From contig NZ_JBFOHP010000002.1 of assembly GCF_040907265.1 (NCBI RefSeq), positions 2,628,501-2,692,500 of the forward strand: DNA of 64,000 nucleotides. Reading direction: 5' to 3'. Positions 1 to 9,272 of the stretch are shown here, piece after piece. The stretch is from Streptomyces sclerotialus (GTDB taxonomy: Bacteria; Actinomycetota; Actinomycetes; Streptomycetales; Streptomycetaceae). A program made the translations under genes and the position numbers. The first letter of the stretch is position 1, and every line of letters begins with the position of its first letter. The notes under the pieces were generated by a model, which was not told the origin of the DNA, did not search any database, and saw only the letters and a list, made by a program, of their open reading frames with translations.

Positions 1-1547
1 CGTCCGGGAAGGGCCACTCCGGCCACTCCGGCCACTCCGGCACCGACGGGCGGACCGTCGCCCGCCCCGTGGGCCCCGACGGCTTCGTGTCCCCCGACGG
101 CAAGGAGGTCGCCGCGGCCGAGAAGGCCCGCGCCAGGAAGGGCGGCACCGTCCGGAAGGTCGCCCTGACCGCCGCCGCCACCCGCCTCGACCTCGGCGGC
201 CGTACGGTCCGCAGCTGGGCATACGGCGACGCGCTCCCCGGCAAGGAGATCCGGGCCACCGCGGGCGACACCCTCGCCCTCACCCTCGCCAACCACCTCC
301 CGCAGGCCACGTCGATGCACTGGCACGGCCTCGCCCTCCGCAACGACATGGACGGCGTCCCGGACCTCACCCAGCGCGCCGTCAGGCCCGGCGGGTCGTT
401 CGAGTACCGCTTCACCACCGCCCACCCCGGCACGTACTGGTTCCATCCGCACTCGGGCACCCAGCAGGACCGGGGCCTGTACGCGCCGCTGATCGTCGAG
501 GACCCCAAGGAGCCGCTGAAGTACGACAAGGAGTGGGTCGTCGTCCTGGACGACTGGGTCGACGGGGTGGACGGCTCCACCCCGGACGCCGTGCTCGCCG
601 AACTCCGCAAGGGCATGGGCGGCATGGACCACGGTGACATGGACCACGGTGACATGGGCCACGACATGTCGGCCATGTCGATGACGTCGAAGACGGCGGC
701 CGCGGCGGGTGACGGCCCCTCCCGGATGACGATGGGCGCCACCAGCAAGCTGCTCGGCGGTGACGCGGGCGATGTGGCGTACCCGTACTACCTGGTCAAC
801 GGGCGTACGGCGACGGACCCGCAGACGTTCAGGGCCCGGCCGGGCGACCGCATCCGCATCCGCCTGATCAACGCGGGCGGCGACACCGCCTTCCGGGTTG
901 CGCTCGGCGGCCACGCGATGACGGTCACCCACACCGACGGCTTCCCCGTGGCGCACCAGGACACCGACGCGCTGCTGCTGGGCATGGGTGAGCGCTACGA
1001 CGTGCTGGTCACGGCCGGGGACGGCGCCTTCCCGCTCACCGCGCTCGCCGAGGGCAAGAAGCGCACCGGGCTGGCCGTGCTGCGCACCGGCGGCGGCGCC
1101 GCGCCCGACGCCTCCGTACGCCCCGCCGAGCTGTCCGGCAAGCTGCTGACCGCGGACCGCCTGAAGGCCGGTCCGTCCGTACGGCTGCGGTCGCGCACGC
1201 CGGACCGCACCGTGACGTTCGACCTCACGGGTTCGATGGCGAAGTACGACTGGGCGCTCAACCGGCTGCCGTACGACCCCGACCAGCGCTACCCGGTCCG
1301 TGCGGGGGAACGCGTACGGCTCTCCTTCCGCAACCGGACCACGATGTGGCACCCGATGCACCTGCACGGCCACACCTTCGCGCTGGGCGGCGGCAGCGGC
1401 CCGCGCAAGGACACCGCGATCGTGCTGCCCGGTGAGACCGTGCACGCCGACTTCGACGCCGACAACCCGGGCCTGTGGATGCTCCACTGCCACAACGTCT
1501 ACCACTCGGAGTCCGGGATGATGACGGTCCTCGGCTACCGCAAGTAG
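1..1547 (+). CDS. Multicopper oxidase (laccase/copper oxidase type), 5' end cut by the window edge
   Basis: The reading frame is open to base 3, so the start lies outside the window; 514 residues are visible. All copper-ligand blocks of the cupredoxin oxidases are present in order: HWHGL (about 319-333), WFHPHSG (about 440-460), HPMHLHGHTF (about 1352-1381) and HCHNVYHSESGM (about 1486-1521). The last two form the trinuclear and type 1 sites. The first visible residues are a GHS tripeptide repeat. A Met/His-rich insert (GGMDHGDMDHGDMGHDM, around 615-670) sits between domains, as in copper-tolerance oxidases of the CueO/CopA type. It would oxidise cuprous ions or phenolics, probably extracellularly, but the export signal is not visible. 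A hairpin follows the stop. Family assignment is firm; the substrate is inference. Confidence 0.93.
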   Translation, partial: SGKGHSGHSGHSGTDGRTVARPVGPDGFVSPDGKEVAAAEKARARKGGTVRKVALTAAATRLDLGGRTVRSWAYGDALPGKEIRATAGDTLALTLANHLPQATSMHWHGLALRNDMDGVPDLTQRAVRPGGSFEYRFTTAHPGTYWFHPHSGTQQDRGLYAPLIVEDPKEPLKYDKEWVVVLDDWVDGVDGSTPDAVLAELRKGMGGMDHGDMDHGDMGHDMSAMSMTSKTAAAAGDGPSRMTMGATSKLLGGDAGDVAYPYYLVNGRTATDPQTFRARPGDRIRIRLINAGGDTAFRVALGGHAMTVTHTDGFPVAHQDTDALLLGMGERYDVLVTAGDGAFPLTALAEGKKRTGLAVLRTGGGAAPDASVRPAELSGKLLTADRLKAGPSVRLRSRTPDRTVTFDLTGSMAKYDWALNRLPYDPDQRYPVRAGERVRLSFRNRTTMWHPMHLHGHTFALGGGSGPRKDTAIVLPGETVHADFDADNPGLWMLHCHNVYHSESGMMTVLGYRK

Positions 1548-1565
1548 GCCGCCGGCGCCCGCGGA

Positions 1566-1588
1566 TCCCCGCACCGGAGGTGCGGGGA
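1566..1588 (+). terminator. Hairpin terminator after the multicopper oxidase
   Basis: Perfect inverted repeat CCCCGCACC / GGTGCGGGG with a GGA loop, extended by a T-A pair, 19 bases after the stop codon. There is no T-tract, as is common for actinobacterial terminators. Confidence 0.55.
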
Positions 1589-1658
1589 ACCGCTCCGGCA
1601 ACACCCCCGAAACGCCGGCGCCCCCTATAACGTCAGTGCGACGATTACACTCGGCCGC

Positions 1659-3410
1659 GTGCCCCGACTTCGACTCGCTCTGCATCAGGCGGACTTCTGC
1701 GTGGGTGACATCGCGCGGAACGCCGAAACGATCGTGCGCCGGACCCGGGAAGCCGCCGGACGGGGAGCGCACCTGGCCGCGTTCCCCGAGATGGCGCTGA
1801 CCGGCTATCCCGTGGAGGACCTCGCGCTGCGGCCCTCCTTCGTCGAGGCGAGCCGCGACGCGCTGCGCGCCCTCGCCGCCCGGCTGGCCGACGAGGGCCT
1901 CGGCGGGACCGCCGTCGTCACCGGCTACCTGGACCGCTGCGAGCAGGCCCGGCCCCGGTACGGACGGCCCGCCGGCGCCCCGCAGAACGCCGCCGCCGTG
2001 CTGCACCGCGGCCGGGTGGCGCTCACCTTCGCCAAGCACCACCTGCCCAACTACGGCGTCTTCGACGAGTACCGGTACTTCGTGCCCGGCGACACCCTCC
2101 CCCTCGTCCGGGTGCACGGCGTCGACATCGCCCTCGCCATCTGCGAGGACCTGTGGCAGGACGGCGGCCGGGTCCCGGCGGCCCGTACGGCGGGCGCCGG
2201 CCTGCTGCTGTCCGTCAACGCCTCCCCCTACGAGCGGGACAAGGACGACACCCGGCTGGAGCTGGTGCGCAAGCGCGCCCAGGAGGCCGGCTGCACGACG
2301 GCGTACCTGGCGATGACCGGCGGCCAGGACGACCTGGTCTTCGACGGCGACTCGATCGTGGTCGACGCGCACGGCGAGGTGCTGACCCGGGCCCCGCAGT
2401 TCACCGAGGAGTGCCTGCTCCTCGATCTGGACCTGCCGGCCGCCGCGGCGGAACCGCCGTCCGGCGTCGTGGACGACGGCCTCCGCATCGACCACGTCAC
2501 CCTCTCCGCCGACCCGCTGCCGCCGTACGAAGCGCTGTCGCCGCCCGCCCCGGCCCCCCGCCTGGACGCGTCCGAGGAGATCTACGGCGCGCTGGTCATG
2601 GGCCTGCGCGCCTACGTCACCAAGAACGGCTTCCGCAGCGTCGTCATCGGGCTGTCCGGCGGCATCGACTCGGCGCTGGTCGCGGCCGTCGCCGTCGACG
2701 CCCTCGGAGCTGCGCAGGTGTACGGCGTCTCCATGCCGTCCCGGTACTCCTCCCAGCACTCCCAGGACGACGCCGCCGAACTGGCCCGCCGCACGGGGCT
2801 GCACTACCGCACGGTCCCCATCGGGCCCATGTTCGATGCCTACATGCAGTCCCTCCCGCTCACCGGCCTGGCCGAGGAGAACCTGCAGTCCCGCATCCGC
2901 GGCACGACGCTCATGGCGATCTCCAACCAGGAGGGCCACCTCGTCCTGGCCCCCGGCAACAAGTCCGAGCTGGCGTGCGGCTACTCGACGCTCTACGGCG
3001 ACTCCGTGGGCGCGTACGGCCCGATCAAGGACGTCTACAAGACGACCGTCTTCCAGCTCGCGAAGTGGCGCAACCAGGCGGCAGCGGAGCGCGGCGAGAC
3101 ACCGCCCGTCCCGGAGAACTCGATCACCAAGCCGCCCAGCGCCGAGCTGCGCCCCGGTCAGGTCGACACCGACTCGCTGCCCGACTATCCGACGCTCGAC
3201 GCGATCCTGGACCTGTACGTCGACCGGGACCTCGGCCATCAGGAGATCATCGCCCGCGGCTTCGCCCCGGAGCTGGTGACCCGTGTCCTGCGGCTGGTCG
3301 ACGCGGCCGAGTACAAGCGCCGGCAGTACCCGCCGGGTACCAAGATCTCCGCCAAGGGCTTCGGCAAGGACCGCCGCCTGCCGGTGACCAACCGGTGGCG
3401 CGAGGGGTGA
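1659..3410 (+). CDS. nadE: Glutamine-dependent NAD+ synthetase
   Basis: 583 residues, GTG start. It catalyses the last step of NAD synthesis, amidating deamido-NAD with ammonia taken from glutamine. The N-terminal CN-hydrolase (glutaminase) domain shows the catalytic triad Glu44 (FPEM), Lys126 (FAKHHL) and Cys162 (AICEDLW). The C-terminal synthetase domain has the ATP-pyrophosphatase P-loop SGGIDS at residues 333-338 and later NKSELACGY. Length and domain order are those of the two-domain bacterial enzyme. It is a single gene with intergenic space on both sides. A very confident core-metabolism call. Confidence 0.97.
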   Translation: MPRLRLALHQADFCVGDIARNAETIVRRTREAAGRGAHLAAFPEMALTGYPVEDLALRPSFVEASRDALRALAARLADEGLGGTAVVTGYLDRCEQARPRYGRPAGAPQNAAAVLHRGRVALTFAKHHLPNYGVFDEYRYFVPGDTLPLVRVHGVDIALAICEDLWQDGGRVPAARTAGAGLLLSVNASPYERDKDDTRLELVRKRAQEAGCTTAYLAMTGGQDDLVFDGDSIVVDAHGEVLTRAPQFTEECLLLDLDLPAAAAEPPSGVVDDGLRIDHVTLSADPLPPYEALSPPAPAPRLDASEEIYGALVMGLRAYVTKNGFRSVVIGLSGGIDSALVAAVAVDALGAAQVYGVSMPSRYSSQHSQDDAAELARRTGLHYRTVPIGPMFDAYMQSLPLTGLAEENLQSRIRGTTLMAISNQEGHLVLAPGNKSELACGYSTLYGDSVGAYGPIKDVYKTTVFQLAKWRNQAAAERGETPPVPENSITKPPSAELRPGQVDTDSLPDYPTLDAILDLYVDRDLGHQEIIARGFAPELVTRVLRLVDAAEYKRRQYPPGTKISAKGFGKDRRLPVTNRWREG

Positions 3411-3450
3411 GACACCGCGTATCGGAACGGGCTCGGCCTCCGGAACGGGC

Positions 3451-3481
3451 TTGACCTCAAGCGCACTTGAGGCTGTTGGCT
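3451..3481 (+). promoter_or_regulatory. SoxR-type operator/promoter, probably giving a leaderless transcript
   Basis: The perfect inverted repeat CCTCAAG-CGCA-CTTGAGG (3455-3472) matches the 18-bp SoxR operator known from enterobacteria and Streptomyces. It lies between a -35 TTGACC (3451-3456) and a -10-like TTGGCT (3476-3481) separated by 19 bases, the long spacing typical of MerR-family activated promoters. Six bases separate the -10 from the ATG at 3488, so transcription should begin at the start codon. The matching to SoxR is from memory of the consensus; no soxR gene is in this window. Confidence 0.75.
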
Positions 3482-3487
3482 CGTGCC

Positions 3488-3967
3488 ATGACCACTTCAC
3501 AGGATCATGCCGAGATCACCCTGCTCGTCAGCCGCTTCTTCCGCGCCCTGGACGAGCGGAAGTTCGACGCGGGGTGGGCCCGCGCCTACGTCACCGACGA
3601 CGTCCGTACGGTGACGCCGATCGGCCTCGCGGAGGGCGCCGCCGCGGTGCGCCACACCGAGGAGGCGATCGGGCGGTTCGCCCGGACCCAGCACGTCTCC
3701 GCCGACGTCCTCGTCGACGCCGACGCCGCCTCGGGAACGGCCACCGCGTCCTGGAACGCGCTGATGACCCATGTGCACCACCCCGCCACCCTGGAGCGGC
3801 GCGGCCCGGACGCCGACCCCCTGTTCACCGTGGGCGGCCGCTACGACGCGCAGCTGCGCCGCACGGACGACGGCTGGCGGATCTCCCGGATGTCCGTCGA
3901 GGCGATCTGGACCACGGGACAGCCCCCGGTCCTGCCCGAGGGCGTGGAGCCGGTACTGCCGCGGTGA
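3488..3967 (+). CDS. SnoaL-like (NTF2 fold) protein under a SoxR-type box
   Basis: 159 residues from ATG 3488. An upstream in-frame codon at 3467 falls inside the SoxR-type operator and is rejected as start. The sequence fits the SnoaL_4/NTF2 fold: an N-terminal helix (ITLLVSRFFRALDERKFDAGW), a strand with DDVRTVTPIG and the closing segment GWRISRMSVEAIW. Such proteins act as cyclases, dehydratases or isomerases on small hydrophobic ligands; no specific reaction can be read here. The redox-responsive promoter suggests a role in handling redox-cycling compounds such as quinones or phenazines, which is inference. It stands alone, convergent with the MFS gene downstream. Confidence 0.8.
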   Translation: MTTSQDHAEITLLVSRFFRALDERKFDAGWARAYVTDDVRTVTPIGLAEGAAAVRHTEEAIGRFARTQHVSADVLVDADAASGTATASWNALMTHVHHPATLERRGPDADPLFTVGGRYDAQLRRTDDGWRISRMSVEAIWTTGQPPVLPEGVEPVLPR

Positions 3968-4014
3968 TCGCCGCCGGGAACGGAAACGGCCTCGACCGCG
4001 ACGGATACGGAAAC

Positions 4015-4049
4015 GGCCGGCAGGACGCCACGGGGGCGCCCTGCCGGCC
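4015..4049. terminator. Bidirectional hairpin between convergent genes
   Basis: Fifteen-base arms GGCCGGCAGGACGCC and GGCGCCCTGCCGGCC with one mismatch and a 5-base loop, placed between the SnoaL-like gene (stop 3967) and the convergent MFS gene (stop 4071). Confidence 0.6.
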
Positions 4050-4070
4050 GGGTCGTCCGGACCGCCTGGC

Positions 4071-5279
4071 TCAGCCGAGCCGGGCGGGTTCGTGCCGGGC
4101 CTTGTCGTCACTGGTGGCAACGATGCGGGACCGGTTCGGCGAGCGGTCCATCAGAGCGGCCGTCACCGCGATGGAGAGGCCGACGACCGCCAGGACCGCG
4201 CCGACCAGGGTCGGGGAGGTCCAGCCCCAGTCCGCGGCAATCGCGACGCCGCCGAGCCAGGCACCGCCCGCGTTCGCGAGGTTGAACGCGGAGTGGTTGG
4301 ACGCGGAGGCGAGCGTCGGGGCGTGCTCGGCCTTGTTCATCACCAGCATCTGGAGGGGTGTGGTGGTCATGAAGCCGACCGCACCCAGGATCACGACCGT
4401 GACCAGCGCCGCCCACTTCACGTGCACGGTGAAGTCGAAGACGACGAGGGTGACGGCGAGGGCTCCGAGCGCGCCGAACAGCGTCGGGCGCAGCGCCCGG
4501 TCGGTCAGCGGGCCCGCGGCGAGCGCGCCGAGGGTCATACCGATGCCGAAGAGGGCGAGCACGACGGGGACGGTCCCCTCGCCGAAGCCGGTGACCTTGG
4601 TCATCATCGAGGCGAGGTAGCTGTAGACGGCGAACACGCCGGCGAAGCCGAAGACCGCGGTGAGCAGGCCGAGCAGCACCTGGCGGTTGCCGAGGGCCCG
4701 GATCTCCTGCCGCACGCCGTTCTGCTCGTCGCGCGGTACGTGCGGGACGAGCTTGGCCAGCGAGGCCATGGCGATCAGCCCGATGGCGGCGACGACCAGG
4801 AAGGTCGCGCGCCAGCCGAGGTGCTGGCCGAGCAGGGTCGCGGCGGGCACGCCGACGATGTTGGCCACGGTCAGACCGAGGAACATCGTGGCGACCGCGC
4901 GGGCCTGGCGGCCCTCCTTCACCAGCCGGGCCGCGACGACCGCGCCGACACCGAAGAACGCACCGTGCGGCAGACCGGCCAGCAGCCGGCCCGCGACGAG
5001 CATGCCGAAGTTCGGGGCGAGCGCGGACGCGAGGTTGCCGGCCGTGAAGACCGCCATCATGAGCAGCAGCATCCGCTTGCGGGGGATGCGCGAGCCGAGC
5101 GCGGTCAGCAGCGGGGCGCCGATGACGACACCGATGGCATAGGCGGAGACGAGGTAGCCGGCGGTGGGCACGGAGGTGCCCAGGTCGTCCGCGACGTTGG
5201 GCAGCAGGCCCATCATCACGAACTCGGTGGTGCCGATACCGAAGGCCGAGATCGCGAGCGCGAGCAGAGCCAAGGGCAT
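4071..5279 (-). CDS. MFS drug exporter, DHA1 (12 transmembrane) family
   Basis: 402 residues. The start at 5279 is preceded by AAAGG at ribosome-binding distance; a codon 36 bases further up is possible but lacks a site. About twelve hydrophobic segments are visible. The first helix carries AISAFGIGTTEFVMMGLLP, characteristic of the AraJ/YdhP/CmlR branch of DHA1 exporters. The loop GSRIPRKRMLL corresponds to motif A between TM2 and TM3, and GRLLAGLPHGAFFG to the TM4 motif. It should export small drugs or sugars by proton antiport. The substrate is unknown. It is convergent with the SnoaL-like gene and not in an operon. Confidence 0.9.
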   Translation of the reverse strand: MPLALLALAISAFGIGTTEFVMMGLLPNVADDLGTSVPTAGYLVSAYAIGVVIGAPLLTALGSRIPRKRMLLLMMAVFTAGNLASALAPNFGMLVAGRLLAGLPHGAFFGVGAVVAARLVKEGRQARAVATMFLGLTVANIVGVPAATLLGQHLGWRATFLVVAAIGLIAMASLAKLVPHVPRDEQNGVRQEIRALGNRQVLLGLLTAVFGFAGVFAVYSYLASMMTKVTGFGEGTVPVVLALFGIGMTLGALAAGPLTDRALRPTLFGALGALAVTLVVFDFTVHVKWAALVTVVILGAVGFMTTTPLQMLVMNKAEHAPTLASASNHSAFNLANAGGAWLGGVAIAADWGWTSPTLVGAVLAVVGLSIAVTAALMDRSPNRSRIVATSDDKARHEPARLG

Positions 5280-5450
5280 GTGTGACCTTTCGGGATCAAA
5301 GGGAGGCGCGCCCACGGTGGCGCGCGCGAGACAGGGACAGCGTTAAGTTCTATCCGGGAACAAAGTCTCTCAGGGTTTTCATTCCTGCGCGCGAACAGGG
5401 CGTTACGGGGACAAGTCCCGGCCCCGGAAGAGGGAAAAATGAGGGAAACA

Positions 5451-5488
5451 CCGCGGGGCGGGACCACTCCCGTGGTCCCGCCCCGCGG
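5451..5488 (-). terminator. Strong hairpin terminator of the EEP-family gene
   Basis: Perfect 17-base inverted repeat (CCGCGGGGCGGGACCAC and its complement) with a TCCC loop, 21 bases past the stop of the minus-strand gene at 5510. The 5280-5450 stretch between it and the MFS start is relatively AT-rich and probably holds the MFS promoter. Confidence 0.75.
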
Positions 5489-5509
5489 CCTCTCGCCGTC
5501 GCCGACGGC

Positions 5510-6529
5510 TCAGATCTTGAAGGACGCCGCCAGCGGAAGGTGATCGCTGCCCGTCGACCTCAGCGTCCACGCCGACGCCGGGTCCACGCCCTTGACCATG
5601 ATCTGGTCGATCCGGGCCATCGGGAAAGCGGCCGGCCAGCTGAAGCCGAAGCCGTCACCGGCCGCGCCCTGCGCCGACCGCATCTGCGCCGTGACCGGGG
5701 CCAGCGACCGGTCGTTCATCGTGCCGTTCAGGTCGCCGAGCAGCACGACCTTGGACAGCCGCTCCTGCGCGATGGCCTCGCCCAGCGCCGCGGCACTCCG
5801 GTCCCGCTGGTTCGCGGTGAACCCGGCCTTGACCTTCACCCGGACCGAGGGCAGGTGCGCCGCGTAGACCGCGACCCGCTGCCCGTCGGGCGCGGTGACC
5901 GTGGCGCGCAGGGCCCGCGTCCAGCCCATCTTGATGTCCACCGGGCGGGCGTCGGAGAGCGGGTACTTGCTCCACACGCCGACCGTGCCCTGGACCGTGC
6001 GGTACGGGTACTGCTTCGCCAGCGCCGCGCGGTACTCGGGCAGCGCCTCGGCGGTCAGCTCCTCCAGCGCGATCACGTCGGCCCCGGAGGAGGCGACCTG
6101 GCGGGCCGTGCCGGCCGGGTCGGTGTTCGCCGCGTCGACGTTGTGCGTGGCCACCGTCAGATTGCCGGCGTTGCCGGACTTGTCGGTGAGCTGCCCGGCG
6201 AAGAGGTTCGCCCAGACGACCGCCGGCAGCACGAGTGCGACCAGCGCGGTCGCCGAGCGCCGCAGCAGGGCCGCGACGAGCAGCACCGGAACGCCCAGCC
6301 CCACCCACGGCAGGAAGGTCTCCAGCAGGCTGCCGAGATTGCCCACCGAATTGGGGACGTCGGCGTGCAGGACCATCAGCAGGCCGAGCACCACGGCGAG
6401 CGCCGCGAGCACGATCCCGCGCCGCCACATGCCCTCGCGACGCCACCAGCCGGACAGACGGCCCGTCCGGCGGCCGGTCCCGTCGGGGTCCGCGCCCCGG
6501 CCCGCCTCCGACATGTACGCCTGCGTCAT
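5510..6529 (-). CDS. Membrane-anchored endonuclease/exonuclease/phosphatase family protein
   Basis: 339 residues from ATG 6529, preceded by GAGGG. The N-terminal quarter has about three hydrophobic helices (GIVLAALAVVLGLLMVL, LPWVGLGVPVLLVAALL, ALVALVLPAVVWANLF). The rest is a metal-dependent EEP domain, probably facing outside. Active-site motifs are visible: THNVDAAN, ALEEL (metal-binding Glu), GDLNGT, RIDQI and the C-terminal SDHLP with the catalytic His. Family members hydrolyse phosphodiesters in nucleic acids or phospholipids; nothing here fixes the substrate. Monocistronic, with a strong terminator after it. Confidence 0.87.
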   Translation of the reverse strand: MTQAYMSEAGRGADPDGTGRRTGRLSGWWRREGMWRRGIVLAALAVVLGLLMVLHADVPNSVGNLGSLLETFLPWVGLGVPVLLVAALLRRSATALVALVLPAVVWANLFAGQLTDKSGNAGNLTVATHNVDAANTDPAGTARQVASSGADVIALEELTAEALPEYRAALAKQYPYRTVQGTVGVWSKYPLSDARPVDIKMGWTRALRATVTAPDGQRVAVYAAHLPSVRVKVKAGFTANQRDRSAAALGEAIAQERLSKVVLLGDLNGTMNDRSLAPVTAQMRSAQGAAGDGFGFSWPAAFPMARIDQIMVKGVDPASAWTLRSTGSDHLPLAASFKI

Positions 6530-6853
6530 CCCGATGCCCTCACTGCCGTACTTCGTGCGCCCCGCCTGGCCACCGACCCTAGGGCCTTCGACCATAGGCG
6601 ACGCTCAGCCTGTGCTGTCCCCTCAGGGGACGATGCACGACTGGCCAGGAGTTCCGCGGCCGCCCGCACCGACAGGTGCTGTGACAGAACGGGCATGAAG
6701 CGCTCATGGAGCGGTCGGATTCGGGCGCGGATTCGGGCGCGGGAAGATCATTCTGCCTGCCGCCCGGGACGGACCGCAACGCCGCCCGGTAGGGACCGCA
6801 AGGCCGCCCCGGGCCGTCCCGTAGCCGCCCCTGCACGGCCGGTACCCCGGGGC
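6530..6853. other. Intergenic region with a palindrome and a small tandem repeat
   Basis: There is no gene in these 324 bases. It holds the 15-base palindrome GTCCCCT-C-AGGGGAC at 6617-6631, upstream of the EEP-family gene and a possible operator for it. It also holds two tandem copies of GGATTCGGGCGC (6717-6740). The 3' part carries GTAGGGACCGCAAGGC-like repeats just after the TetR gene. Confidence 0.45.
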
Positions 6854-7534
6854 TCACGTACGCGGGCGCACCCCGTCCAGGACCGTGTCGACGATCTGCT
6901 CGGCGAGCCCCTCGGGCAGTTCCTTCCACTCGTGCAGCAGCGCCCGGGAGAGCATCGGCGCCACGAAGAGGTCGGCGAGGACGTCGATGTCGCAGTCCCC
7001 GCGGATCTCGCCGCCGGCGATCCCGCGCCGCAGGACGGCCAGCAGCGCGTCACGGCGCGCCTGGACGACCGTGTCGTGGTACTCACGCCACAGCTCGGGC
7101 TGCGCCTTGACCTGGGTGATCACCGTCCGCATCAGAGCGGAGTTCCGCTTGGCCAGGCCGCGGCGGCGCAGAAACTCCAGCAGCGACACCAGGTCGTCGC
7201 GGACCGACTCCCCGGGCAGCTCGGGGTTCTCCTCCTCCAGCGAGCGCATGACGTCGAGCATCAGGTCGGTCTTGCCGGACCAGCGCCGGTACACCGTAGC
7301 CTTGCCCACGCCCGCCTCCCTGGCGATGCGCTCCATCGACAGGTCGGCGAGCGGGACGTCGCGCTCCAGGAGGTCCAGCACGCTCTCGATGATCGTGGAC
7401 TCCAGTGCTTCGTTGCGCGGCCGCCCGGGCCTCCGGACGGCCGCCGCGCAGGAGGGCCCGGCCGCGGCGGACGGTTCCGCCGCGGTCCGCTCCGCCTCGT
7501 CGGCCGGTGTCCCGTCCCGTTTCGCGCTCGTCAC
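6854..7534 (-). CDS. TetR-family regulator, likely repressor of the adjacent DHA2 exporter
   Basis: 226 residues, GTG start at 7534. After an Ala/Arg-rich lead of about 37 residues comes a canonical TetR helix-turn-helix (LADLSMERIAREAGVGKATVYRRWSGKTDLML). The C-terminal part contains FLRRRGLAKRNSALMRTVITQ and an Asp/Leu-rich ligand-binding region. It lies 39 bases downstream of the exporter gene in the same direction, so the two are probably co-transcribed. A TetR-like palindrome precedes the exporter (9273-9295), suggesting autoregulation through that promoter. The inducer is unknown. Confidence 0.88.
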   Translation of the reverse strand: MTSAKRDGTPADEAERTAAEPSAAAGPSCAAAVRRPGRPRNEALESTIIESVLDLLERDVPLADLSMERIAREAGVGKATVYRRWSGKTDLMLDVMRSLEEENPELPGESVRDDLVSLLEFLRRRGLAKRNSALMRTVITQVKAQPELWREYHDTVVQARRDALLAVLRRGIAGGEIRGDCDIDVLADLFVAPMLSRALLHEWKELPEGLAEQIVDTVLDGVRPRT

Positions 7535-7573
7535 GCCTGGCCCGCCTCTCGTTCCGTACCGCCCGGGGAGCCG

Positions 7574-9250
7574 TTACGGCCGCCGCCCCGTGGGAGCAGT
7601 CTCTCGCGGCGTCTCCTGGGGCGGCCCGGCAGGCCGGTCGGCCGCCCTGCCGGGCAGGAACAGGCCGACGACCAGCGCACCGACGACGGCGACCGTGGCG
7701 GAGCCGAGCGCGGTGACGTGCATGGCGTGCACGAAGGCGTCGTCGGCCGCGGCGGCCAGCTGCCGCCCCGCGGGCCCCAGCTTGTCGGCGACGCCGAGCG
7801 TGGCCTCGATGGACTCGCCCGCCGCGTGCCGCGCCGCGTCCGGCAGGCCCGGTACGGCGTTCAGCGTGCCCTCGATGTCGTTGCGGTAGGTCGCGGACAG
7901 CACGGAGCCCAGGACGGCGACCCCGAGCGTGCCGCCGACCTGCCGGAACGTGTTGTTCAGCGCCGACCCGGAGCCGGCCTTCTCGCGCGGCAGGGACTGC
8001 ATGATCGAGACGGTGACCGGCGGCATGATGTGCGCCATGCCGGTGCCCTGGAGGAAGAAGAGCACTTCCAGCACCCAGATCGGGGTGTCCGTGCCCATCA
8101 GGACGAAGCCGGACATGGTGACGGCGACGAGCAGCATGCCGACCGTGCAGACGACGCGGGCGCCGAAGCGGTCGACGACGTGCCGGGCCCGCGGCGCGAA
8201 GATCATCTGAGCGGCGGCCAGCGGCAGGAGCAGCAGGCCCGCCTGGAGCGGGGAGAAGCCGCGCACGCTCTGGATGTAGAAGACCATGAAGAACGTGACG
8301 CCCATCAGCGCGAAGAAGACCAGCGCGATGGCGGCGACGGCCGCGGAGAAGGCGGGCTTGCGGAAGTAGCCGATGTCGATCGACGGATGGTCGATGCGCT
8401 TCTCGTAGAGCACGAAACCGGTCAGGACCAGCAGGCCGCCGAGGACCGTACCGAGCACCTGCGGGTCGGTGAAGTCGGCGAGCTGGCCGCCCTTGATGAT
8501 GCCGTACACCAGCAGCACGAGGCCGACGACGGACAGCAGCACGCCCACCGGGTCGAGCCGGCCGGGCCGGGGGTCCTTGCTGTCCGGGACCAGGAGCACC
8601 ATCGCGGCCAGCGCGATCAGCACGATCGGCACGTTGACCAGGAAGACCGAGCCCCACCAGAAGTGGGCGAGCAGCAGGCCGCCGGCGATCGGGCCGATCG
8701 CGATGGCGAGGCCGACGCCACCGGCCCAGATGCCGATGGCCTTGGGCTGCTCGTCACGCTCGAAGACGTTCATGAGGATGGCGAGGGTGGCCGGCATGAC
8801 CAGCGCGCCGCCGAGGCCCATCACCGCGCGGAAGGCGATCAGCTGGCCGGGCGAACCGGACACGGCGGCCAGCACGGACCCGAGGCCGAAGATCACCAGG
8901 CCGGTGAGCAGGATCTTCTTGCGGCCCAGCCGGTCACCGAGGAGCCCAGCGGTGAACAGCAGGCCCGCGAAGACCAGCGTGTAGGAGTTGATCGCCCACT
9001 CCAGCTGGCTCTGGCTCGCGCCGAGGCCGGTGGGGGCAGGGGTGGCGATCGTCTTCATCGCCACGTTCAGGATCGAGTTGTCCAGCACCACGATGAGCAG
9101 GCTGAGCATCAGCACCGCGAGGATCGCCCACCGGCGGCGGTGGATGTGCTCGGGCACCTGCCGGGCGGCGCCCGACGCGGCTGTGCCCGGGCCGTCGGAG
9201 GGACTCCCGGCGGCACCGGCGCCGGGCGGAGAAGCGGATGAACGTGCCAT
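7574..9250 (-). CDS. MFS drug exporter, DHA2 (14 transmembrane) EmrB/QacA type
   Basis: 558 residues from ATG 9250. A start 33 bases further up would lie closer to the operator and add nothing conserved. About fourteen hydrophobic segments are seen. TM1 has [18 protein letters not shown], the conserved Asp motif of this family. [16 protein letters not shown] is motif A, and motif C appears as [12 protein letters not shown]. It exports cationic or aromatic drugs in exchange for protons. A Gly/Ala-rich cytoplasmic lead of about 30 residues precedes TM1. First gene of a two-gene unit with the TetR regulator. Confidence 0.93.
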   Translation of the reverse strand: MARSSASPPGAGAAGSPSDGPGTAASGAARQVPEHIHRRRWAILAVLMLSLLIVVLDNSILNVAMKTIATPAPTGLGASQSQLEWAINSYTLVFAGLLFTAGLLGDRLGRKKILLTGLVIFGLGSVLAAVSGSPGQLIAFRAVMGLGGALVMPATLAILMNVFERDEQPKAIGIWAGGVGLAIAIGPIAGGLLLAHFWWGSVFLVNVPIVLIALAAMVLLVPDSKDPRPGRLDPVGVLLSVVGLVLLVYGIIKGGQLADFTDPQVLGTVLGGLLVLTGFVLYEKRIDHPSIDIGYFRKPAFSAAVAAIALVFFALMGVTFFMVFYIQSVRGFSPLQAGLLLLPLAAAQMIFAPRARHVVDRFGARVVCTVGMLLVAVTMSGFVLMGTDTPIWVLEVLFFLQGTGMAHIMPPVTVSIMQSLPREKAGSGSALNNTFRQVGGTLGVAVLGSVLSATYRNDIEGTLNAVPGLPDAARHAAGESIEATLGVADKLGPAGRQLAAAADDAFVHAMHVTALGSATVAVVGALVVGLFLPGRAADRPAGPPQETPRETAPTGRRP

Positions 9251-9272
9251 ACGACTCAGCGTACGCCAATAT

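Noticed and set aside
6616..6632. GTCCCCT-C-AGGGGAC palindrome as a terminator
   Set aside because: It lies upstream of the minus-strand EEP-family gene, not after a stop, and is too short to be assigned; kept only as a possible operator in the gap entry.
5282..9241. A 1319-codon plus-strand reading frame opposite the MFS, EEP, TetR and DHA2 genes
   Set aside because: It is the antisense of well-formed minus-strand genes. Its product is Arg/Gln/Asp-rich without domains, an effect of high GC at third positions.
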